A stretch of DNA of 64,000 nt from Sacculina carcini. Taxonomy: Eukaryota; Arthropoda; Thecostraca; Sacculinidae. Position 1 is the first letter of the stretch. Each line of letters opens with the position of its first letter. Under the pieces are notes generated by a model that was not told the origin of the DNA, did no database searches, and saw only the letters and a list, made by a program, of their open reading frames with translations. Shown here one piece after another: positions 11,266 to 22,425 of the stretch. Where the stretch lies: contig OU696578.1 of the NCBI GenBank assembly GCA_916048095.2, positions 2,565,798-2,629,797 of the forward strand, written 5' to 3'. Both the position numbers and the translations under genes were made by a program.

Positions 11266-12012
11266 ATGGCTAATGTTAAGTTGACAGAAGTTGTGCGGAC
11301 GTTTGATGGCTCCAGCAATGTGAATGACTGGCTGGACAAATTTGATTTGATCGTCCAATTGAGAGGCGTGGAAAACCCTGAAACAGTGTTACCGATGTTT
11401 CTCGAGGGTAGCGCACTTTCCGTGTATACTGAGCTCAGTGCGCAGCAAAAACGGGATATTCAACAGATCAAGTCGGCCTTGCTGAACGCGTATTCAGTGA
11501 ATCCCTTCAAAGCGTATGAACAATTCTCGCAGCGAGTTTGGCGAGACGAGCCTGTGGATGTATACATGGCAGAGTTGCGCCAGTTGGCTCGCATTGCCGG
11601 CATAGCCAACAACATACTGCTGCTGCGTGCATTTGTGGTCGGTTTGCCGTCGGCGGTGTCGCGAGAACTCAAAGCGACAGCTGGTATTGAAGGCATGAAT
11701 TTGTCTTCTGTTGTGGAGCGCACGAGAACCCTCATGTTGGAGCTCCACGAGAATCAATCAGCAGCAGTTGCTGTCATCGGACCAAGGAATGGACCTGTAC
11801 CCAGGCAGAGTGTTCAGTGTTTGGAACGCCGCGGCACGCACGTTGCACGATTCTGTCCGAGAATGCCAAATCGGAACAACAACAACCAATCCAACAACAG
11901 ACTTTGTTGGATTTGTGGCGAGCCAACCCATTTGGCTAGAGAGTGTCCATGCAGGCCGGGAAACGCCAAGGGAGAAGTTTCTGCGCCGGAAATTTCTCCA
12001 AGTTCTCATTAA
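11266..12012 (+). CDS. gag: Gag protein of the 11.0-kb LTR element
   Basis: ATG at 11266 opens 248 intact codons. The body (FDGSSNVNDWLDKFDL ... YELSAQQKRDIQQIKSAL) is a typical retrotransposon capsid region. One clear zinc knuckle (C214-x2-C217-x4-H222-x4-C227, CWICGEPTHLAREC) lies near the C-terminus, and a weaker Cys/His stretch precedes it. Gag would form the particle and bind RNA. It ends just downstream of a -1 frameshift heptamer. The same layout is found in the minus-strand element at 27.6-26.8 kb. The ATG is chosen because it is the first after the priming site and is in frame with the whole domain. Confidence 0.85.
   Translation: MANVKLTEVVRTFDGSSNVNDWLDKFDLIVQLRGVENPETVLPMFLEGSALSVYTELSAQQKRDIQQIKSALLNAYSVNPFKAYEQFSQRVWRDEPVDVYMAELRQLARIAGIANNILLLRAFVVGLPSAVSRELKATAGIEGMNLSSVVERTRTLMLELHENQSAAVAVIGPRNGPVPRQSVQCLERRGTHVARFCPRMPNRNNNNQSNNRLCWICGEPTHLARECPCRPGNAKGEVSAPEISPSSH
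11958..11964 (+). promoter_or_regulatory. -1 ribosomal frameshift heptamer GGGAAAC
   Basis: GGGAAAC is read as G GGA AAC in the gag frame, the classic X XXY YYZ register. A -1 slip enters the protease frame, which is open across this point. The same heptamer in the same register occurs at 26861-26867 (minus) in a diverged relative. Confidence 0.75.
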
Positions 12013-12718
12013 TGGCGCTTCCAATTGTAGATGGTTTTATTGGTGGTCGCCCCGGTAGGATTCTCATTGATACTGGATGCACACAGTCATTAGTTGGTTC
12101 ATGGGTGCTACCATATTATTCGTTGAGTAAGGGCGTCGTGATGGGAGTTGATGGAAAAGAAGTGGATACGTTAGGCACTGTGAATCTTTGTCTAAGCGTG
12201 AATGGTGTCTCACAGAAGGTGAAGTGCATAGTGATTGGAAAGTTGCTTCAAGGTGTGGATGCAATAGCTGGGTTGGACTTCATTCAGTTGGTCGGTGGAT
12301 TTGCGTGGAAAGACGGGGTAGTATCATTTAACAACACCAGCGTGGACGAACTAACGGCGGGACTTTCCGGTGAACCAGCAATTGAACGCGCGTAATGTGC
12401 AGCAAACGTCGTGACCCCAAGAAAACTTTCGATCAATGACACTGATTTTGTCGCTGATTTTGATGGATCATCATGGGTTGTCAAATGGTGTTGGAAGGAT
12501 GGCGAGAGACCTGATTTAATGAATAAGATCGATTGCTATCAAAGTAACAGAACCAACGAAGTCAAGGCGCAATGGGAAGAGGAATTGTTTTCATGGATTG
12601 ACAAGGGGTGGCTCAAGAGATGTGACAACCAGAACGACAGAAGATGAATAATACCTTTGATGACAGTTGTGCAGGTAAATAAAAATAAGGTGCGACCTGT
12701 TCTAGACTACCGAGAGTT

Positions 12719-13254
12719 GATGATGATGATGATGCGAAGAGTGACATATGCAAAAAAGGCACACGTCTCGCCCGTAGCAACAATCAGATCAGCCGTGTTA
12801 CAGCGTTTTCAGGAGGTTGGCCCACCGGACACTGTCTTTGGCCTGAGTCGCCGCCTCTGCTGTCGTGATGCCTATCTCTGTGAGGTCGTCGTCCAGCACT
12901 TGACGCAGGGTTTGGCGACTGGCTCTGCCTCTGCGCAGGGGTTCTGATGGTGCGTTGACAAAAACGATTGCCATCGGCGACTCGGGTCGGCGCAGTACAT
13001 GCCCAAGCAACTGGAGTCGCCTCCGACGCAACAAAACACTGGCGGCCGACAACTTGCTGGTGGCGTACAAGGCTGCACTGGAGATAGTTTGTGGGTAGCG
13101 CACATTAATACAATACCTCAACAGTGCCCGCTGTCCGGCGTTGATTTCTGCCTCCAGAGTTTTCGTCAGCGACCAGCTTTCACCGCCGTACAACAGTACG
13201 GTCTGTACACACGTGCGAAAAAGCTTCACTTTGAAGAGAGTCATCCAGACTTTA
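12719..13254 (-). mobile_element. 5'-truncated non-LTR retrotransposon inside pol
   Basis: A 536-bp insertion is flanked by the 10-bp duplication ACCGAGAGTT (12709-12718 and 13255-13264). Its minus-strand 3' end is a (CAT)n tail, seen as GATGATGATG on the plus strand from 12719. On the minus strand 12798-13244 encodes 148 residues of a LINE-type RT C-terminus (LYGGESWSLTKTLEAEI, GHVLRR). Such 5' truncation, simple 3' tail and variable duplication are hallmarks of target-primed insertion. Removing it and one duplication restores the host pol phase. Confidence 0.88.
12798..13244 (-). pseudogene. C-terminal domain of a LINE reverse transcriptase
   Basis: 148 codons start inside the RT thumb and C-terminal region (CVQTVLLYGGESWSLTKT), the part that follows the catalytic palm in RTE- and R4-like elements. 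The palm with its Asp residues is missing through 5' truncation. It has no function of its own. Confidence 0.8.
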
Positions 13255-15387
13255 ACCGAGAGTTTAATCGGTCAGTGGAGAGTCATCCAGGTGCTGATGT
13301 TGCGGTATGTACGGAAACACTGAGAAATTGGAGACGCATGTCGAGAAACTTGAAAATTGTTGATTTGAAGTCTGCATATTTGCAGATACAGGTTGACAGG
13401 CGGTTGTGGCCGTATCAACGAGTGATTTTCAGAGGTGTTGTTTATTATCTTACCAGGCTCGGGTTCGGTCTAAGCTCGGCACCGAAAATTATGACAGCAA
13501 CTGTGAAGAAAGTTTTGGAGCAAGATGCGCGTGTGAAATCTGGTACTGATTGTTACATTGATGAGGTAATAGTAAATGAAGACATTGTATCAGCGGAAAC
13601 AGTGACCAAACATTTAGCCCAGTACGGACTCGAGGCGAAAGCTCCGGAGTCATTGGATGGAGGACGTGTCCTGGGTCTGAAGGTGGCGCGTTGGGGAGGA
13701 AAAGTGTGTTTCAGTCGAGGAAACGTGCTTCCGACTGAGGATGAAATAAAAATGAAAATGACCCGTAGAGAGATGTTTTCAATCTGTGGCAGAATTGTGG
13801 GTCATTACCCTGTATGTGGATGGCTTCGAGTGGCGAGTAGTTATAATAAGCGGTCAAGCGAGGGACAACGATGGGAAGATGAGGTAGGAAGCACAGCCGT
13901 AGGAATGCTCAAAGAAATGCTGACGCGAATTGCTCGAGAAGATCCTGTGAGAGGGACTTTTTATGTGTCATCGACACCAAAACGCAGTGTGTGGTGCGAT
14001 GCGAGTAGCTTAGCTGTCGGTGCTGCTGTAGAAATCTGTGGCCAAATAGTGGAGGATGCAGCTTGGCTCCGGAAGTCGGATGATTGTCAGCATATAAACC
14101 TTGCTGAATTAGATGCTGTACTGAAAGGCATCAACCTGGCTCTAAAGTGGGACTTGAAAGTGATTGAAGTGTATACTGATTCTGCCACTGTTTTGAGATG
14201 GGTACGCTCGACTCTGGAAGGTGATAGAAGAATAAAGGTGACGGGAATATCAGAGATACTTGTGAAACGACGACTGTCAATTTTGAAAGAACTCGTTGAT
14301 GAGTTGAAACTGAGTATTTCTTCGACACTGGTTCCATCGGAGAAAAACAAAGCTGATGTATTAACACGCGTTCCGAAGACTTGGATGAGGGCAAATACAG
14401 TGGCTGCTGTAATAACGCCAGTCGTCGACATTGAAAGACTGCACTCGGACCACCATTTTGGTACTGAGAGAACACTGTATTTGGCGAGATTGGTGGACCC
14501 TTCGGTGCGAAGAGAAAGTGTGGAAGCTGTTGTGAAGCGGTGTAGAGTCTGTAAGATGGTAGACCCAGCTCCTGTGCGTCACGAGCCCGGTGAACTTAGT
14601 GTTCGTGAAAATTGGACACGCTTAGCGTTGGATGTGACGCACTATCGTGGACAGTCATATCTAACACTAATTGATCGTGGTCCAAGTCGCTTTGCGATAT
14701 GGCGTGAAGTGGCCTCTGAAAGCGCCAAAGATATATGTCGGCATCTGACGCAAATACTCCTAGAGAGAGGGCCACCGGAAGAATTTCTTATGGACAACAG
14801 TCGTGCGTTTCGATCTTACGAGGCTGCAGAATTGTGCAAGGCATATAATATACTTCAGCATTACAGGGCGGCCTATAGACCATCAGGGAACGGTATTGCA
14901 GAACGTATGCACCGCACAATCAAGGTGATGGCATCAAGATCCAGAGACAGTCCACTGAAGATGGTATTCTGGTACAATCTGGCGGCAAAGGAGAATGCCA
15001 ATGGCAGTACAGCACCATCGGAAGCGATATTCAATTACCACTGGAGGCATCCTGCTGCCAAAACAACACAGATGCGTGACACCACCAATTCGCGATACAA
15101 GTTAGGAGATACGGTGGTGGTGAAACCGAGCGACAGACGATGCACGTCCAGGTGGACAGAGGGGAAAGTCACTGGTGTACGTTCGGAAAATATAGTGGAT
15201 GTTGACGGTGTTCCGAGACACGTGCTTGATATCCGTCGATTGTTCATTGAAGATGATTCAGAAGACGACCGGTCAGCCGTTGAATCAGAGGGCAATACAG
15301 TGGAAGTTCCGAGAAGATCACAGCGTAACAGACGGCCACCAGTGTGGATGGCCGACTATGTCAGATGATGAGGACATCACGGGGAAG

Positions 15388-15631
15388 TGTTGTATGTATT
15401 AGCATTATGATATTTACTTATTGTGTGCATTTGTATGAATGAAAGAGTCTTGCGTATGAAGCCACGTTATATATAATTAAGCTGTAGAATTGTGTATTGC
15501 GTATTGACTAATGTTTGATGTTGCCATTGGAACGGATGAGGGAATGTTGAATTCTCACAATGTGCGTGGTTGTTGTTGTTCGGAGTTGAAATCATACCGA
15601 CGTGTTTTGTGAATACATATTTTTCCTTACA
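15388..15631 (+). repeat. 3' LTR of the 11.0-kb element
   Basis: 244 bp, differing from the 5' LTR at about three positions near 15526-15570. The host T repeat resumes at 15632. Confidence 0.9.
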
Positions 15632-16316
15632 TATACCGCCATAACTTCCTTCAGATACACTTTGGAAAATTACAAATTATACCGTATTGTAGAAAACAAG
15701 ATTTCTAGCACGATGGTATAATTATTTTTATGTGTAACAAACAGTTACTGATAAATAGTAGAAAAATGAATTAATTTTAGTCAACCGGTTTTCAAGTGTA
15801 ATTGTATTTCCCAGCATGATGGTATTATTTATTTAGATGTGTGATAATTAGTTTTTGAGAAATAGAGAAAAAAGTATAGAAAATCGGACGCGTGGAGTTT
15901 GAATGAAATTTTGAATGTAGATTGAATTTTTATTCCATTTTACATGTTTTAAATTCATTTTTGGGTATGAATTATAATTTGTTGAGTAGAACAGGAAATT
16001 TTCTACACAGTGGTATAATTTGTATAGTTGTACCATTGCTGGTTTAGGAGGAGTAGTCTACAGAAAATTGACCAAAATCTTCGCATTTTTCAGGATTTTG
16101 TATTTTCAGCGCTATAACTTTTTTTGGTTTTATTTTTAAAATTTGAAATTTCGTGTAAAGTGTAGACATGAAAATTTCCAACGTAATGGTATAAATTGTT
16201 AGCGGGTAAGCCAAGTGGTGGCCGAGTATTAGCTGATAGAAAATGGACCAAGGAGGGTGGGACACACGCACACACACACACACACACACAGACAGAGGAT
16301 CTCTTTTATATATATA
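15632..16316 (+). repeat. T repeat, terminal part with (CA)n and TATATATATAGAT tail
   Basis: This continues the T unit broken at 11006, then the diverged terminal units, then GGACCAAGGAGGGT, a CA run (16263-16291) and TTTTATATATATAGAT at 16301-16316. The copy at 38430-40321 ends the same way. The end resembles the 3' terminus of an interspersed element family, but no coding part is identified. Confidence 0.75.
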
Positions 16317-17104
16317 GATTAAGCCTGCGAAGACTGTCAGTGAGCAACCACTGACACTGCACGTACGAGAAAAAAAATCTGTTAGCATAGAAATGAGATG
16401 TGGTGCTTGCGTTGCAGACATGATGTCCCCCCGGGTGATCGAACATCCCCAGTCATTCCTCATATGCATATTATACGTATGAATATCTAATACTTAATGC
16501 CAATTGTTCTTAAAGCAAAATTTCAATAAATTCTTCCCTCGTGGAGTATAAGGTTTTGAATATTGGGTTTCAAGATTCTCGGGAACCTGATCACTACACA
16601 GAATGAACAATTGAATATATTTGCCGTTTTAGTTTAACGGAACACCAAACAAAATGTTTGATGTATCAAACGCAAATCGCTCAGATATGAAAATGACCGC
16701 TAATTCACATTTCGAGCATAATTATCACATATTTCGTCTACAACTAAGGGGAAGTAGTATGTCTTAGTAGTAGTAGCTGTCTTAGTAGTAGTAGTGTCTT
16801 AGTAGTAGTAGTAGAAGTAGTAGCTATATAAACCATACCGCAGAAATGATGAGGCGCAATCAATCATGAACTGAACACGTGGACAGCGACGAATCAAGTG
16901 AATACGCGACGACTCAAGTGAACACGCGACGACTCACGCTGTACAGGCGAAGGTATTAAAGGTTGGCGTTATGAAAAAAAATATAATAATATTTAATTAT
17001 GGAAAATGATATTTACAACATAAATTAATTTTTTATGAAAAACATTAGTGTGAAATATAAAAAATACCAACAATATATTATCCTGGTAAAGGTTAAATTA
17101 CAGG
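16317..17104. other. No gene seen; short tandem repeats
   Basis: AT-rich sequence. A TCTTAGTAGTAGTAG-type minisatellite lies at about 16757-16835, directly before a TATA-like CTATATAAACC. A 22-bp tandem of the form GCGACGACTCAAGTGAACAC follows at 16900-16945. No convincing ORF or RNA gene was found. Confidence 0.6.
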
Positions 17105-17360
17105 TTAAATACCTAAGTGGCAGATGCTACAAGGGAAGAAGCCGGAGCTTATGAACACACAGGTGTGATCCCGTGCAGCTCGCTGCCACCACAGAGCCGA
17201 CCCTCTCCACGCTATGGCGCCACAAGGAAGGAGAGAGGGCCACCTCCCCAGAATGCATGACACAACACATGACTGATATCTGGTACCATCACTTACTGCT
17301 GGGTGGACAGGGGCTGTGGGGTTGTAGAATTCGCCCAATGAGATTCAGCTCCGCCGGGTT
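17105..17360 (-). repeat. Possible SINE-like fragment
   Basis: A GC-richer island in AT-rich DNA. Read on the minus strand it contains GGGCGAATTCTACAACC and CTGTCCACCCAGCAGTAAG. From memory these words resemble tRNA-derived SINE bodies of marine invertebrates. No A or B box is clear, so this stays tentative. The 77-codon minus ORF inside is not supported as a gene. Confidence 0.3.
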
Positions 17361-17976
17361 GATAAATGTAAACACATTTACATTTGTCAACTCTTTCCTG
17401 ACTTTAAATACTTAGCAAAAGCAATAATATAAAATAATTACTACATTATTTGCAAAAAATAGTGTAGTAGATATGCAACTGACTAACTATATATATACCA
17501 AATACGTATTATATACCTCTAACTCATCATATGGTTGAAGGTATTTAAAGTTGGCGTGATAAAAAACGATCAAATCATTGGCGAAATTGTATATGATCGA
17601 CAACATAAATTAAGCATCTGAATAATTTGATAAAAAAATATTTCAATGGTTAAAATATATTTACACTCGTCAAGTCCTTAACCTGACATTAAACATGGTT
17701 GAAGACAATCATGCGCCATGGTCGTTACCAAAAAAGTGATAACTGTATTATAAAACCGAATGGCGATTATTTTTCTATTTTTTATTATTTAACTTGTGAT
17801 AAAACGATATTTAACTTGATTGGCAACATAAAATAACCTGTGAATAATTGATATTTGAAATATCTCTCAAGTATATTTACTGCTGAAAATATACAACGGA
17901 CACTCCACGGACATTTGCTGTAAACAAAACAAAACAACGCAGAAACGACACGTACATAAAGATTCTGCACAATTTG
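17361..17976. other. AT-rich spacer with diverged internal repeats
   Basis: No gene is seen. A near-perfect inverted repeat lies at 17357-17391 (GTTGATAAATGTAAA / TTTACATTTGTCAAC). A weak repeat of GTTGAAGGTATTTAAAGTTGGCGT recurs in part at 16950, 17535 and 17695. At 17920-17975 there is a short piece of repeat R (TGTAAACAAAACAAAACAAC). Confidence 0.55.
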
Positions 17977-18298
17977 CTATATGTATGTAATGTCAGGTTT
18001 CGGTTAGAAGCGTACAGTGAGCTACATGTTACATGATACTTGACACACTTACATGATACGCGATACACCTACTTGATTCGAGGAATGCTGAGTGTACGGT
18101 TACATGAGGCGAGTGAATGCTGAGCGTGCACGGGTTGCTACCGCGTACGGTACGGTGCTGGCCTTGGTGTTTGAGGTTGTGGCATTCTGCGTTGTGAGTT
18201 TGTGCTGTAAACTTGTGCTGTAATCTTTCGTTAATATATCGTGTGGTTTAGAGCGTTTCTTCTTGCTGCAATAATTCATGCGTGCGTGCGGACACTAC
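17977..18298 (+). mobile_element. Candidate solo LTR
   Basis: A 320-bp GC-richer segment starts TGTAATGTCAGG and ends GGACACTACA, and splits repeat R at the point reached by its short piece at 17975. Ends are TG...CA, and the CTACA end matches the LTR end of the 23.4-kb element. I could not find a clean target duplication, so confidence is low. Confidence 0.3.
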
Positions 18299-18312
18299 AA
18301 TATGATATGATA

Positions 18313-19306
18313 TGCCGATATGCACCGCCGATATGCATCGCATCGTAGTAAGATCCTCGAGCGTTGGCTACAATGGTTCGTTGGCCGCAACGGTAGTAAC
18401 ACCTGTGCAACGAATGTTATTTGCTTTAAACAAAACAAAACAACGCAGAAACGACACGTACACAAAGATTCTGCACAATTCCCAATATGTAATAATCGCA
18501 AATTGCAAACAAGTGTTGGTTATTACAATTTGCTTACTATAAATTTGAAAGGAAATTTAAAGTATCACACAATTTATACCATTTATAAATACGCAGTGGA
18601 CTGTGAGTCGCTGTGCCCACTGACATTCTGCACATACACAGACATACGAAATAACTTGCTACATATTTGTCTTCGCTTTTAAGGAGTTATATACTTTTAC
18701 TTTTCTTCTCACCTTAGGAATTAGGGTGATATCCTGCATGCTTGAGTCTTGTCTTTATAGGGTGCGAACTCACATATACAATAACAATTACATTACACGT
18801 GGAACGAAGACACACACAATATATAATATTGACACCGCCTCAAACGTACAGGACGACCTTGACATGACCGCTGCCGTGCGCACACTCTCACGCAGCAGTG
18901 TCGAATAGACGACCCACTCTCAACACCGGGCGACATCTAGCGGCGACTCTTTCAGCATACCTGCTACACGTAGCACATATAGACTGCATACAATCACTAT
19001 ACACGAACGTAGATAGCACGGATACTGTGAACGTGTTAGAATCCACAATAACCGAGCTCAACATAAACCTACATATTGCAAAAGCAGATCATCGAATTAT
19101 TAAAGTCATGTTCGAATTGCAATGCTTTCACATTCTGGAATGAGGAATACTTGCAGAACAGTAGAATCACAATGAACTCACCACCGAGCCCTATTCTAGC
19201 CAATATGCATAGGGAAAACCACGAAATGTCACATTATCGTAGTATCATAGAAAAAGGTAAGGTATGATTTTGACATGTAGACGACGTGTGGTATATTGCT
19301 GAACTA

Positions 19307-19374
<68 letters not shown>

Positions 19375-19542
19375 TGGGCTATGATGTTTGCATATGCAAG
19401 TCTGTATGTTAGGGCGAGTGAAGGTGTGTGCGTGTTTGTGGCTGTGGTCCTTGCGCGAGCGGTAGATGTTTGTTTGTGAATGCGTGCGTGTCTGTATGCG
19501 CAGCACCAGTTGTACAGGCAGATGGTGTGCACGTGTGTGTAT
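18313..19542 (+). repeat. Repeat R, copy B, left part
   Basis: This aligns with 28262-29435 of copy C: ATGCATCGCATCGTA, CGTTGGCCGCA, AAACGACACGTACACAAAG and CGACATCTAGCGGCGAC all recur in order. A (GT)n tract of about 62 bp at 19311-19372 is expanded relative to copy C (29253-29267). Short ORFs common to both copies (for example 18726-18908) show no family signature and drift between copies, so I do not call genes. Confidence 0.8.
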
Positions 19543-20209
19543 TAGGGCTGGGCAGGAACCGTGAAAATTGATACTCACGGTTCCGGATCCGTAGGGCAGC
19601 GGAACCGTTGGAACCGGTTCCGGAACCGGTTCCGCTTGGATGAAGAAAAAAATTATGTGCGCATAGGTAGGGACCACTCAATGTTTAGAGATCACCCAAA
19701 GGGAGAAGATACAAAAGAGAGTTGGCATAGATGAACGTGTGACTAGGAAAAAAACAAATGTTTATATAAATTCAAAATTTTATTGAAAGTCAAAGTTCTA
19801 TCAGTTTCATTATAGTGGGTATTCTCACAAAATTAAATTCAACATTGCATAAATTTAATTTTTGTGGGGGATCCTCATTTTGTTTTTTTGGATGAGTGAA
19901 GCATATAATTCTTGACTACGGCCCTGTAATTAGAAGAAAAGCTTTAATATTCAATGAAGACATGTACAAGGCATTATAATCTCTATATTTAACAAAAGAA
20001 AAATGCATACAATGCTGACACAATAATGTGGCTAATGCTGCAAAAATGTGCTAAATAGTCAATGTACTTTCCAATATAAACAATGTTTGCGTATCACCTG
20101 TTACATAATATCTCAAACAAACAATAATTTGATTTCGGCTATTGCCCGAAAACGTTCGCTTATTCCGTAACGCACACGTTCACACACACATACACAAAAC
20201 GCGTATATA

Positions 20210-20413
20210 TTACATATTTTTATTCAAAAAGAGAATCATATTTAAGTTTTCTTCTTTGAGACTGTTCCGTCTGTGTGACATCCATTCACCGGCTTTTGAA
20301 AATAAACGTTCAGATGGAACGGAAAATGCCGGTGTGCACAAATATTTTGTCGCCACTTCATGTAGTCGAGGCAGTTTCAACACTCGGTCCCTCCACCATG
20401 ATAATGGATTCAC
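20210..20413 (-). pseudogene. hAT transposase C-terminal dimerisation domain (hATC)
   Basis: 67 codons read NPLSWWRDRV ... YLCTPAFSVPSERLFSKAG ... RNSLKEENLNMILFLNKN, the signature of the hATC region: NPLxWW, the SxPSERxFS block and the LxxxNL helix. The BED finger and the catalytic DDE core are not found upstream (minus, 20414-21850), where only an unrelated 92-codon ORF (20987-21265) is open. This copy is non-autonomous. Confidence 0.85.
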
Positions 20414-21924
20414 TTCTCGGGAGACGTGAAATGGAAAATATGAAAAATATGAATTTGAATAGTTATATATCGAGGCATATTGGCAATTTCACAACAATTC
20501 CATATTAGCGATATAATGGGCGTTCTCGGGTTAAAATAAAGTTAAATTTGGGAAGCAGTATGTTAGTTATTAGTATGACTCAATGCTTAAATGATAAAAT
20601 ATACGCCGAGTTCAACAAAAAAGAGTGATTTTCCCAAAAACGACCTCATTGAGTGATCATTATGAGATTCAATGATGAATATTGTGAACATTTTCGAAAA
20701 TAATCGCAGGGTCACTAAGGCCCTCTGCTACGCTACTAATGTTGGAGCACTACAAGAATAAATAGAAACTAAAAAATAAGAGGGAAATCGATAAACATGC
20801 CATTTTAATAAGTACAAACAATTTCTAATATTAAACATTTATGTATGATAATGTATAAATATAAGGCAAAAACAAATTTTACTCACCACTCAAGTGTACA
20901 CGGTGGACCTCACTAGATTCAATTAAAGAGCTCAAACACCAGTTGAGATGCTGGCGCTGGCAGTTTGACTGACAAATTATTTGTCCTTAGCCGCGTACAA
21001 CCAAGGCAGCCTGCTGATTCCAGTCATAACAGATTCTGAGTGAAAACACGGTTTCCACACAAATATGACAGGATTCATCAATGTCCACACAATCTGACTT
21101 CCTTCCAGGATTTTCACGCACATTCCGTTCGATACAAGCAAACTTAGCCGGTATCTTTCTCGCCTGGTTCACACCTCTTTGGGTTTTCACATTCTTTGTG
21201 GGCGACACGTCAAATGTGATCGATGTGCCGTGATCACAGCTTTGGTCATGTATGCTTGTGTGCATTAGAATGGGTGGATTCTTTACTTTTCCAAAAGTTT
21301 ATCTAGTACCAAGTTGCGGTAGATACATTTTTTCATGCTGATTCCGAAAATGTATATTTTATTGGATTCAATGAGAAAACCTTTTCCGGAAGTCAAGTTG
21401 AAACATCCATTTTGTCGTAAAATGTGCGATCGTGTAGCGTTTAATTGGCTGCCTTTGATTTTAAAATTATTGTTGTTTGTTTGATTGTTGAATTGTAATT
21501 GAAGTCACCATGGAAAGGATGCAGTTTTCACGCAGATTTAGAAAAATGTTGTATCAACATTCATGCGATACTTTTTCGCTCAAATTAGCTGAAAATGCGG
21601 TTATTAAATCAAATTCGGGTAATCATACGCCAAAAAGTAATATATTAATAATATATTTAATAAAATATGCGTAATAAATAATATGTATTAAATTTAGTAT
21701 TATTCCTAGTGTAATATGACTCTGCGCGCACAGAATTACTTGCAAATAGTGTACATGTATTTCAGAGAAAAGAAGACAATATAATACGCATTTTTTAAAT
21801 ACACGTGAAAAACTGCATTCACCGCAATTTCATATTAGCGTTAATTCTATAACGCACCGTAGTGTTCATGTAGTGTGTGCGCAAGGCGCATACATTTTCC
21901 TGTCAGTCCTGATACTAAGATCCG

Positions 21925-22330
21925 TGTGGACCCGGGTCGAGAATCGGAACCGTGTGGACTCGGAACCGTGTGGACCCGGGTCCGAGTATCGGAACCGTGT
22001 AGACTCGGGTCCGTGTGGACCCGGGTCCGAGTATCGGAACCGTATAGACTCGGGTCCGTGTGGACCCGGGTCCGAGAATCGGAACCGTGTAGACTCGGAT
22101 CCGTGTGGACCCGGGTCCGAGTATCGGAACCGTGTAGACTCGGGTCCGTGTGGACCCGGGTCCGAGAATCGGAGCCGTGTGGACTCGGATCCGTGTGGAC
22201 CCGGGTCCAAGAATCAGAACCGTGTGGACTCGGATCCAAGAATCGGAACCGTCTGGACTCGGATCCGTGTGGACTCGGATCCGAGAATCGGAACCGTGTG
22301 GACTCGGATCCATGTGGACCCGGTTCCAGA
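21925..22330. repeat. 45-bp minisatellite in the hAT subterminal region
   Basis: About eight to nine units of 45 bp combine GGGTCCGTGTGGACCC, GGGTCCGAGTATCGG and AACCGTGTAGACTC. Because 45 is divisible by three, several frames stay open on both strands (15-residue repeats); these are not proteins. Words such as GGAACCGGTTCC also occur at the opposite end (19600-19640), so the array may be multiplied transposase-binding sites. Confidence 0.85.
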
Positions 22331-22425
22331 ACCGGTTCCGAGTCTCGGACTCGGTTCCAATACCCACGTAGCAGAATCGTCAGAACCGGTTCCGGAACCG
22401 GTTCCTGCCCAGCCCTAGTGTGTAT

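Larger units (their letters stand above)
11958..15368 (+). pseudogene. pol: Pro-pol of the 11.0-kb LTR element, interrupted
   Basis: After the -1 shift: aspartic protease (LIDTGCTQS near 12060), then RT up to LDYREL (12718). After the inserted fragment the frame resumes at about 13265 with RT (VDLKSAYLQI, LGFGLSSAP), RNase H (WCDASSLAVG, HINLAELDAV, YTDSATV) and integrase (zinc region, LDVTHYRGQSY, MDNSRAF, NGIAERMH as D, D, E). In-frame stops are at 12393-12395 (TAA) and 12645-12647 (TGA). The RT active site reads YIDE instead of the YLDD and YADD seen in relatives at 25.8 and 63.9 kb, so this copy is probably dead for that reason as well. It ends at TGA 15366-15368. Confidence 0.85.
11007..15631 (+). 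mobile_element. LTR retrotransposon, complete but decayed (gag-pro-RT-RH-INT)
   Basis: LTRs of 244 bp (11007-11250 and 15388-15631; about three differences) have TG...CA ends and flank a full internal region. The target duplication is TATAC (11002-11006, 15632-15636), inserted in T repeat. The putative priming site is 11251-11262 and the polypurine tract is 15379-15387 (CACGGGGAAG region). Order is gag, protease, RT, RNase H, integrase, as in Ty3/gypsy; the RT clade is unusual and I place it there only tentatively. Two in-frame stops and a 536-bp non-LTR insertion disable pol. Confidence 0.92.
19543..22417 (-). mobile_element. hAT DNA transposon, internally decayed
   Basis: Perfect terminal inverted repeats (TAGGGCTGGGCAGGAACC at the left, its complement at the right) and a perfect 8-bp target duplication GTGTGTAT (19535-19542, 22418-22425) define 2,875 bp. 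An 8-bp duplication with such ends and an hATC dimerisation domain inside places it in the hAT superfamily. Copy C of repeat R at about 29435 shows the empty site. Only the transposase C-terminus is recognisable; the rest is AT-rich, and a 45-bp minisatellite fills the 5' (right) end. Confidence 0.93.

Noticed and set aside
17105..17338. 77-codon minus-strand ORF
   Set aside because: It lies in a SINE-like, repeat-rich island and has no recognisable domain.
18726..18908. Small ORF present in two R copies (also 28669-28851)
   Set aside because: It is shared because the repeat is duplicated; no conserved family, and start context and codon changes do not suggest selection on protein.
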